A DNA stretch of 64,000 nucleotides, taken from the NCBI RefSeq assembly GCF_003337575.1, contig NZ_QPJM01000005.1, forward strand, positions 124,001 through 188,000, written 5' to 3'. Of this stretch, positions 56,210 through 64,000 are shown piece after piece. Made by a program: the position numbers and the translations under genes. Below the pieces are notes generated by a model. The model saw only the letters and a list, made by a program, of their open reading frames with translations, was not told the DNA's origin and searched no databases. The DNA comes from Phyllobacterium bourgognense. GTDB lineage: Bacteria; Pseudomonadota; Alphaproteobacteria; Rhizobiales; Rhizobiaceae. Every line of letters begins with the position of its first letter. Positions within the stretch are counted from its first letter, which is position 1.

Positions 56210-59125
56210 CTATTGCAGATGCATCAATTCCGGCGCTGGCTGAGCGCAGGGTTTGCCATTGCTTTGCTGGGCTTTGCGCGTTGCGATTTTTAGCGGCTCT
56301 CCCGGCTCCAAATCCACGAAAACCTTGTCGTCATCGGTCGTTTGAACCTTGGCTGCATCCCCCTTGGTCAGGGTGACCCAGGTGTCAGTGTCGCCGATAT
56401 CCACATTGAATTCGCGGCCCTGCCATTTCAGGCCTTTCAAATACGCCCGTTTTGCCGGCTGTCCTTCGACAGTGTCCGGAAGAATGGGCTTCAGCACGAT
56501 CCTGTCATCGCGGAAGCGATAGCCGGTCATGCCCATGCCGGTTGCCTGCAGAAAGCCGCCGGCTCCAGTCAAGAAGACATTGGCCGGCGCCATCTGTCCT
56601 GCTGATTTGCCAAGCACCCGCGTTTCGTTGAATTGTTCGTAAGGTCCGAGCGCGACATCATAGGATTTTTTCAGGAAATGTCCGAAATCGCAGCGGCCAA
56701 GCTGTGCGGCGATGACCGCGTGAACCGCATCGGTCATGGCCGGGCCGTCCGGATCAGCTTTGCCGGAATAGTAATCGAGGTCATTGGCTGATTGTTGGGC
56801 TGGCATGGGATATTCCAATGGATACGTCAGCAACACGACATCGGCTTGTTTGATCTTGTTGTTCGGGTTCGCCGGGTTGAAGCCGTCATACTGGATGTGC
56901 ACTTTCGTTGCTGGATCGACTTGCGGCGTGACTATGGTGTTCAAGACTTTGCGCCACGCTTCCGGGACAGGTTCCTTTAATTGTTCGGCGACCTTGATAG
57001 CCAGTTCAAATGCTACGATTGCCGAACCATTCGTGAAAGCCTCGTCATTGACATTCTCCGCATATTCATCCGGTGCAGTTACCGTGTTGAGATGAAATTG
57101 CGTCCTGTCAGCATTGAATTCACCACGCGTCACATAAAAATCGGCTATGCCTTTCAATATGGGCCATGCCTGGTTCTTTAAGAATGTCTCATCACCAGTT
57201 GCGGCGTAGTACTGATATTGTGCAAGAGCGATGTCTGCCTGCAGATGAATCTGCCGGCGGTTTCTTTCGTCGCTACCCTCGCCGCCAATATTGCCAGTGC
57301 CGGATACCCAAGGGAAATAGGTGCCGTGATAGGGTTTGGTTCCGGGGTCAACGTTGAAACTGGAATGGTTCACATTGCCGCGCGCGCGCTCCAGCGTGGC
57401 AAACCTGTAATCGACGACAGTCTTTGCCAGTTCCGGATGCGTCAGCAGCAAATAGGGATACATGAAGGTTTCCGCGTCCCAAAAGATCATGCCGCCATAA
57501 CCTGTGCCCACCAGCCCGCCGGCGGGTATGCTCGCCTTGGCGCCTTCATATGTGCTGGAAAGCAATTCATACTGCGCCGAATTGATGACTTTTTGCAGTC
57601 GCTCATTCTCGACAGTTACGCTGCTTTTCGTCCAGAGTGCCTCCCATGCGTCAATGTGGGACTTCAAAAGTTCGGTATAACCGGTCTGCTTGGCGGCATT
57701 TGCCACGCCGTCGGCTGCTTCATTGACTGTTTTGTCATCGTCCGCAAATGTCTGTGGAATGTTCCGGCCAAGCTTATCTATCAACTCCTCATCAATCGAG
57801 GTTGCGATGCCCACAAATTTGGTAAAGACGTAAGTCTGGTTTACGACAGGGGAAAACTCCCAAAACAGCCCACTCACCTTGGCGTCACCCTCCCACGCAT
57901 GAGTCTGTCCGATGTTCTCCGGAACAGCCATTTTGAACGCGGTAGTGGCCTTGAAGCCGGTGCCCGGAGTTCTCACTGAAGCCTGTGCGCCCAAGGTGTT
58001 CGGGTCTTTCCAGTTCTGATTTGCAATATTATCGGCCTTGTGAACGCCATTGATGTCCAGATAGGAGCGAACGCTGATATCACCGGTCCACTTCAGGGGC
58101 GTTATCTCCAGACGGATCACGCCAAGGTGTTTATTGGTTCTGTGAGCAAAGGCGGTCCATTTCAGTTTGACCTTCTTGTCATTCGGTGACAACCAAACCA
58201 ATGAAGTCGTAACGATGCCTTTCCTCATGTCCACGACTTGTTCGTAGCTCGACACCTGCTCCGGATTAAGCGCGTTGGGATCAAAAAAATTCCCGTCCTT
58301 ATCGTCGCGAATGGTCAGGCTGGACCAATTGGGCAATGTCGCAAGATAGATCTGGTTGTCGGAGTAGAACTTTTCGACCATGGCTGATGTGAATCGCACC
58401 TCCTCGTATTTGGGATAACCCTCCAGATTGTCTGGGTTCTTGCTGCCGCGCCAATAACCTTGGCCCGCTGCAGGCAGGCGCAGGCCGATATAGCCGTTGC
58501 TGACGAAGGGCTGGTGGGTGAAGGTCTCGTTGAAATCACGGTTGACAATTCGCCAGCTTGCGAGATTTTCTGCTGGTGGCAATGGTGGTTTGGTTGCATC
58601 CACGACTGGCGGGACCAATGCCTCAAGGCGCGCCACGGCGCCTTCGAGGCCCGCTACTTTATCCGTCATAGCGTTGAGGGAGGTTTGGGCATCAGCAAGC
58701 GCTTTCACCAAATCCTCAGCGGTCTGCCCTGCAGGCAGTCCAGCGATCCTCTTGTTGAGGCCTTCGATCTCGGCTTTCTTGAGTGATATCTCATTGTCCA
58801 AGTCGGATATCAGCTTTTGAAGCGTGTTGGCATCGTTGCGCAATTTCGTGACTTCGTCTGAGCTTGGCAGGCCGGAGATACGTTTGTTCAGATCACCAAT
58901 GGTTACCTGAAGCACCGCAACATTGCGCTCGTTCGCTGCAATAAGTTCAGTATTTTGCGCTTGCAACGCAGCAATTTGTTGCTCGAGACTTTTGATAGTT
59001 TCCTTGGTGGCGGCGAGTTCAGCAAATGTCGATTGGGATGGTTGCGGGCTATCGTCGGATCCATCGCAGCCGGTTAATATCGCACAGCCCAGCAGGCTGG
59101 CAAAAAATATGGTTCTAAAAATCAT
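56210..59125 (-). CDS. Stalked lipoprotein of glycoside hydrolase family 65 (acid-trehalase-like)
   Basis: A 971-residue exported lipoprotein. The lipobox is L17-T-G-C20, and Asp21 follows the lipid-bearing Cys. Residues about 34-170 form a coiled coil with two 44-residue units starting LNKRISGLP (79) and LNKRIAGLP (123). A Pro-rich hinge (172-186) leads to a GH65 enzyme: N-terminal beta-sandwich (about 190-440), an (alpha/alpha)6 barrel with the general acid Glu687 in APDEYAENVNDEAFTN, and a C-terminal beta domain. The pattern fits acid trehalases and kojibiose-type enzymes; hydrolase versus phosphorylase is not settled. Its ribosome site GGAGGAAC is strong. By eye it has lower GC than its neighbours, and it interrupts a core region, which suggests acquisition. 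Confidence 0.85.
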   Translation of the reverse strand: MIFRTIFFASLLGCAILTGCDGSDDSPQPSQSTFAELAATKETIKSLEQQIAALQAQNTELIAANERNVAVLQVTIGDLNKRISGLPSSDEVTKLRNDANTLQKLISDLDNEISLKKAEIEGLNKRIAGLPAGQTAEDLVKALADAQTSLNAMTDKVAGLEGAVARLEALVPPVVDATKPPLPPAENLASWRIVNRDFNETFTHQPFVSNGYIGLRLPAAGQGYWRGSKNPDNLEGYPKYEEVRFTSAMVEKFYSDNQIYLATLPNWSSLTIRDDKDGNFFDPNALNPEQVSSYEQVVDMRKGIVTTSLVWLSPNDKKVKLKWTAFAHRTNKHLGVIRLEITPLKWTGDISVRSYLDINGVHKADNIANQNWKDPNTLGAQASVRTPGTGFKATTAFKMAVPENIGQTHAWEGDAKVSGLFWEFSPVVNQTYVFTKFVGIATSIDEELIDKLGRNIPQTFADDDKTVNEAADGVANAAKQTGYTELLKSHIDAWEALWTKSSVTVENERLQKVINSAQYELLSSTYEGAKASIPAGGLVGTGYGGMIFWDAETFMYPYLLLTHPELAKTVVDYRFATLERARGNVNHSSFNVDPGTKPYHGTYFPWVSGTGNIGGEGSDERNRRQIHLQADIALAQYQYYAATGDETFLKNQAWPILKGIADFYVTRGEFNADRTQFHLNTVTAPDEYAENVNDEAFTNGSAIVAFELAIKVAEQLKEPVPEAWRKVLNTIVTPQVDPATKVHIQYDGFNPANPNNKIKQADVVLLTYPLEYPMPAQQSANDLDYYSGKADPDGPAMTDAVHAVIAAQLGRCDFGHFLKKSYDVALGPYEQFNETRVLGKSAGQMAPANVFLTGAGGFLQATGMGMTGYRFRDDRIVLKPILPDTVEGQPAKRAYLKGLKWQGREFNVDIGDTDTWVTLTKGDAAKVQTTDDDKVFVDLEPGEPLKIATRKAQQSNGKPCAQPAPELMHLQ

Positions 59126-59308
59126 TGTTCCTCCAAAAGGTAGAAAATATAAACTTTTAGTTATGCAGAGGTTGTACTCTCCTAAGCTGGTCCTTGAGCT
59201 CCAGCCGGACCGGGCATCTCTCCCTTGCCCAAGTGCAATCGATATTTAAAAATTACATTATTACGACAATCGAATTAAATTCCTTATTTTAATTGCTGCC
59301 CGGTGACA

Positions 59309-59352
59309 AGTGACAATGCTGTCACTGTTGAGAGTGCTTTAGCAGTCTCAAC
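59309..59352. promoter_or_regulatory. Two abutting dyads in the divergent promoter region
   Basis: AGTGACA-ATGC-TGTCACT (59309-59326) is perfect. GTTGAGA-N12-TCTCAAC (59327-59352) follows with no gap, and its inner bases are nearly symmetric too. They lie in the 303-base gap between the GH65 gene and the VOC gene, where no gene ends, so operators are likelier than terminators. The rest of the gap is AT-rich and holds no open frame. Confidence 0.5.
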
Positions 59353-59428
59353 CCTTCACAATGCGCGTTGGCGACCGTCGCTCGTTTGATCTTGCCAATT
59401 CGCGTCTTATCGTTCAAACCCTGTCAAC

Positions 59429-60322
59429 ATGAATGGTACACCCCGCATCCCGCGTCCTGTCGATCATCTGGTTCTGCCGACCGCTGATCTTGACATCGCG
59501 CGCGCGCGACTAGAACAGCTGGGCTTCATGGTAGCGCCCGTCGGCAAGCATCCATTCGGGACTGAAAATGTCTGCGTTTTCTTTGGTGATGACTGCTTTC
59601 TCGAGTTTTTGGCGGTTTGCCAGCGCGAGACTTGCGAGGAAGAGTCGCGGAACGGCAATGTCTTTGTCGCCCGCGATCAGGCCTGGCGGTTCCGCAATGG
59701 CAATGAAGGCTTCTCTGCTCTTGTCATGGGCACGCATGACGCGATTGGCGACCACGAAGATTTCGTCAAAGCTGGGATTTCCGCCGGCAATATCCTCAAT
59801 TTCTCGCGCCCGTTTGTCAGTCGGGACGGTAAGGAGGACGTTGCCGGGTTCCGCTTGGCTTTTGCGGCGGATCTGCGCGCACCAGACGCCTTCTTCTTCA
59901 CTTGCGAGCGGGTGAACACACCCAAGGTTGATCGCACATCGCTGCAGACGCACCAGAACGGTGCGGTTGCACTACGCGAAGTTATCCTGTCCGAAGTCAA
60001 TCCGACTGATTTCCAGTATCCGCTACAGGAGATCATCAGCCAGCGCGACGTCAACGCGCACTCATTCGGTATGGATCTGCGTGCCGCGAACGCCGATGTG
60101 ACGGTGTTGACGCCTCAGGGCTTGCGATCGTTCCTCGGCGTCGAGGTTTCGGAAACCGAGCGTGGTTTGCGGCTCCAGGCCTTCGTGCTGGCAGTGCGTG
60201 ATCTCCCTGCGGTTGAAACATTGCTCACCAGCAACGATATTCCTTTCGAAAAGCGCGGCTCCCGCCTGATTGTGCACAAGGCACCAGGGCAGGGCGCTGC
60301 CATCGCATTTGAGGCTTCCTGA
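59429..60322 (+). CDS. VOC family protein (glyoxalase-like domain)
   Basis: A 297-residue protein of two related beta-alpha-beta-beta-beta modules. It begins [26 protein letters not shown], a glyoxalase-like domain, and repeats similar motifs in the second half ([20 protein letters not shown]). The metal ligands and substrate cannot be named. Its TGA shares one base with the kdsA ATG, so the two are translationally coupled. Confidence 0.87.
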   Translation: MNGTPRIPRPVDHLVLPTADLDIARARLEQLGFMVAPVGKHPFGTENVCVFFGDDCFLEFLAVCQRETCEEESRNGNVFVARDQAWRFRNGNEGFSALVMGTHDAIGDHEDFVKAGISAGNILNFSRPFVSRDGKEDVAGFRLAFAADLRAPDAFFFTCERVNTPKVDRTSLQTHQNGAVALREVILSEVNPTDFQYPLQEIISQRDVNAHSFGMDLRAANADVTVLTPQGLRSFLGVEVSETERGLRLQAFVLAVRDLPAVETLLTSNDIPFEKRGSRLIVHKAPGQGAAIAFEAS

Positions 60323-61152
60323 TGTCCCTGAATTCCACGGTTTCCGCCGGCAATGTTGCATTTTCCAACACTGGCCAGTTGTCTCTCATCGCGGGGCCTT
60401 GCCAGATGGAAAGCCGCCAGCATGCATTCGACATGGCCGGTGCGCTGAAGGAACTGACAGGAAAACTCGGGATCGGCCTTGTCTACAAGTCGAGCTTCGA
60501 CAAAGCGAACCGGACCTCCTTGACCGGGAAGCGTGGATTCGGACTGGAGAACTCCCTGCCGGTATTCGCCGATATCCGTAATGAGCTCGGCCTGCCGACG
60601 CTGACTGACGTCCATACGGAAGAGCAATGTATTATCCTGGGCCAAGTGGTTGATGTGCTGCAAATACCGGCTTTCCTTTGCCGGCAGACCGATCTTTTGA
60701 TCGCGGCTGCCAGAACCGGCAAGATCGTCAACATCAAGAAAGGCCAGTTCCTCGCGCCATGGGATATGAAGAATGTCATCGCCAAGGTTACGGAAAGCGG
60801 CAATCCAAACGTGATGGTCACTGAGCGGGGCGCTTCCTTTGGCTACAACACGCTCGTTTCAGACATGCGGTCTCTGCCTATCATGGCAGGTTTCGGGGCC
60901 CCGGTAATTTTCGATGCGACCCATTCGGTGCAGCAGCCGGGCGGGCAGGGTGGCTCAACAGGCGGTCAGCGCGAGTTTGTCGAAACGCTGGCGCGCGCCG
61001 CTGTGGCTGTCGGTGTTGCAGGTGTATTCATCGAAACGCATCAGGACCCGGACAATGCGCCGTCGGACGGCCCGAATATGGTGCCACTCGACCAAATGCC
61101 GCGGCTTCTCGAAAAGCTTCTGGAATTCGACCGGATTGCTAAGAAGGCTTGA
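60322..61152 (+). CDS. kdsA: 3-deoxy-8-phosphooctulonate (KDO-8-P) synthase
   Basis: A 276-residue enzyme that condenses phosphoenolpyruvate with arabinose-5-phosphate for the lipopolysaccharide core sugar KDO. Seen: [77 protein letters not shown] and [19 protein letters not shown]. Overlaps the VOC gene by one base. Links this region to the lipid A genes further left. Confidence 0.97.
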   Translation: MSLNSTVSAGNVAFSNTGQLSLIAGPCQMESRQHAFDMAGALKELTGKLGIGLVYKSSFDKANRTSLTGKRGFGLENSLPVFADIRNELGLPTLTDVHTEEQCIILGQVVDVLQIPAFLCRQTDLLIAAARTGKIVNIKKGQFLAPWDMKNVIAKVTESGNPNVMVTERGASFGYNTLVSDMRSLPIMAGFGAPVIFDATHSVQQPGGQGGSTGGQREFVETLARAAVAVGVAGVFIETHQDPDNAPSDGPNMVPLDQMPRLLEKLLEFDRIAKKA

Positions 61153-61254
61153 GCCTACGACCTAAAAGTTCCTTCGCAGAAAATTAAGTTTTGATGCAAC
61201 CGTGATGCGCCTTGCTCATTATCCTCATAGGCAAGCAAAAGAGGAGAAGAGCAA

Positions 61255-63041
<1,787 letters not shown>

Positions 63042-63066
63042 TCATAACTGTTGACTACAGAGCATG

Positions 63067-63093
63067 ATGGCGGGCGTAATGCCCGCCATTTTC
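63067..63093 (+). terminator. Intrinsic terminator after eno
   Basis: ATGGCGGGC and GCCCGCCAT pair perfectly around GTAAT, followed by TTTTC. Confidence 0.85.
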
Positions 63094-63196
63094 GTTCTGC
63101 CCCGCGCTGTTGGTAATCGCCTGTTAAGCAAAACATTGTCTTATGGACTGGTGAAAATCGGGCGATTGAGTCTGATTCCTTGGGTTTTGCGGTTCT

Positions 63197-63535
63197 ATGC
63201 AAATGTGGACAAAACAGCGAAAAAAAACAAAGCGGGGGCGGTTGATCGTTCCCTTGCTCTCCACTCTGTTTTTCGCCTATTTCGGTTTTCACGCATACCA
63301 TGGCGAATACGGACTCTATTCGACTATCAAGCTGCAAGAGCAGACCCAGTTGCTGCAGGCGCAACTCGACGCGGTCAAGGCAACGCGATCCGAGCTTGAA
63401 CGCCAGGTTCAACTTATGCATGATGGTACGATCGAGAAGGATATGCTAGACGAACAAGCCCGCAAAGGGTTGAATGTATCTCGGCCGGACGAAGTCACTA
63501 TAATGCGTGGCTCCGGCGATTTGGCTATTAACTGA
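63197..63535 (+). CDS. ftsB: Septum formation initiator FtsB/DivIC
   Basis: A 112-residue divisome protein. A basic cytoplasmic N terminus (KQRKKTKRGR) is followed by one membrane segment (about 16-34, LIVPLLSTLFFAYFGFHAY), a periplasmic coiled coil (about 44-75, LQEQTQLLQAQLDAVKATRSEL) and the EKDMLDEQARKGLNV motif. Start may be ATG 63197 or 63203. It lies between eno and pdhA, as in most alphaproteobacteria. Confidence 0.93.
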   Translation: MQMWTKQRKKTKRGRLIVPLLSTLFFAYFGFHAYHGEYGLYSTIKLQEQTQLLQAQLDAVKATRSELERQVQLMHDGTIEKDMLDEQARKGLNVSRPDEVTIMRGSGDLAIN

Positions 63536-63663
63536 ATTTGGGTTAATCGCCTTTTTTCTCTGTGTTTTGAACACCTTATTTGCATAGCACTTATTCGATT
63601 CTGCATATTGTAAGTTCCGCCCCTGCTGCTATTCTCGTGCGACCAATTCACAGGGAGTGAGAT

Positions 63664-64000
63664 ATGGCCACGAGGGCGAAAAAAAGCCCTGCGCGTTCTG
63701 CGCAGACCTCCGCTATTAAAGCACCAAAACCAATCCAGTTTACCAAGGAACAAGAATTAGAAGCCTACCGGCACATGCTGCTGATCCGCCGCTTTGAAGA
63801 AAAGGCCGGTCAGCTCTACGGTATGGGTTTCATCGGTGGTTTCTGCCATCTCTACATCGGTCAGGAAGCCGTCGTCACCGGCATGCAGATGTCGCTGAAG
63901 GAAGGTGATCAGGTTATTACCGGCTATCGCGACCATGGCCACATGCTGGCTTGCGGCATGAGCCCGCGCGGTGTCATGGCGGAGTTGACAGGACGGCGCG
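63664..64000 (+). CDS. pdhA: Pyruvate dehydrogenase E1 component subunit alpha, N-terminal part (3' end outside the window)
   Basis: The first 112 codons of the E1 alpha subunit, which decarboxylates pyruvate with thiamine diphosphate. A Lys/Ala-rich N terminus (ATRAKKSPARSAQ) is followed by YRHMLLIRRFEEKAGQLYGMG, GGFCHLYIGQEAVVTG and the cofactor motif YRDHGHMLACGM. The ribosome site GGGAGTGAG is strong. The gene continues past base 64000. E1 beta and E2 are expected beyond the window. Confidence 0.96.
   Translation, partial: MATRAKKSPARSAQTSAIKAPKPIQFTKEQELEAYRHMLLIRRFEEKAGQLYGMGFIGGFCHLYIGQEAVVTGMQMSLKEGDQVITGYRDHGHMLACGMSPRGVMAELTGRR

Noticed and set aside
57218-57979. Plus-strand frame of 253 codons inside the GH65 gene
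   Set aside because: Antisense to intact catalytic-domain coding sequence and without a ribosome site.
63064-63399. Plus-strand frame of 111 codons starting right after eno
   Set aside because: It runs through the eno terminator and overlaps ftsB in another frame.

Overview
The window is a stretch of alphaproteobacterial chromosome. Gene content and order point to the Hyphomicrobiales (Rhizobiales), most likely the Brucellaceae/Phyllobacteriaceae (for example Phyllobacterium or a Brucella/Ochrobactrum relative). The evidence is the run rpsB-tsf-pyrH-frr-uppS-cdsA-rseP-bamA-lpxD-fabZ-lpxA-lpxI-lpxB, then gltA, gltX, comEC and lexA, then ppiD-trpD-trpC-moaC-moeA, and tpiA-secG-pyrG-kdsA-eno-ftsB-pdhA. 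Other signs are LpxI rather than LpxH, an EipB envelope protein, a GTTC-N7-GTTC SOS box, and a rhizobial-type thu operon. Both ends cut a gene: an aldehyde dehydrogenase on the left and pdhA on the right. No rRNA, tRNA, CRISPR array, prophage or intact insertion sequence was seen.

Layout. 1-19 kb is a mixed housekeeping and accessory region: mgtE, a MerR regulator, a DUF1624 membrane protein with a Cys-rich tail, an MFS exporter, DUF599, L-serine dehydratase, DUF1489, a DD-carboxypeptidase with a SPOR domain, a phasin, clpS-clpA, azlC-azlD, a HIT protein, a GNAT-like protein, a RelBE toxin-antitoxin pair, a glycerophosphodiesterase, RidA and EipB. 19-33 kb is the translation/envelope superoperon, all on the plus strand, running from ribosomal protein S2 to LpxB and ending at a bidirectional terminator shared with gltA. 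33-39 kb holds gltA, gltX, comEC and lexA. 39.2-46.6 kb is a complete thuR-thuEFGKAB module for uptake and oxidation of trehalose-type disaccharides, placed between lexA and moeA, which are normally neighbours. 46.6-52 kb is the minus-strand ppiD-trpDC-moaC-moeA operon. 52-64 kb carries tpiA, secG, an L,D-transpeptidase, pyrG, a large GH65 (acid-trehalase-like) lipoprotein, a VOC protein coupled to kdsA, a PRC-barrel protein, eno, ftsB and the start of pdhA.

How the parts fit. The central block couples translation factors with lipid A and outer-membrane assembly, and the two hairpin-bearing leaders (rpsB and lpxD) are candidate control points. The sugar theme is the most distinctive accessory content. 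A LacI-type regulator with two palindromic operators controls an ABC importer plus the ThuA/ThuB 3-keto-sugar enzymes. About 10 kb away, a stalked lipoprotein of family GH65 could act on the same disaccharides outside the cytoplasm.

Repeats. Three copies of an imperfectly palindromic repeat lie at 0.8, 7.6 and 22.8 kb, and two of them show a compensatory base-pair change. An 82-bp element with perfect 14-bp terminal inverted repeats sits at the start of cdsA and supplies its first start codon. A long inverted repeat and the remains of a VapB antitoxin gene lie just upstream of rpsB. All functional statements come from reading the sequence; nothing was searched against a database.
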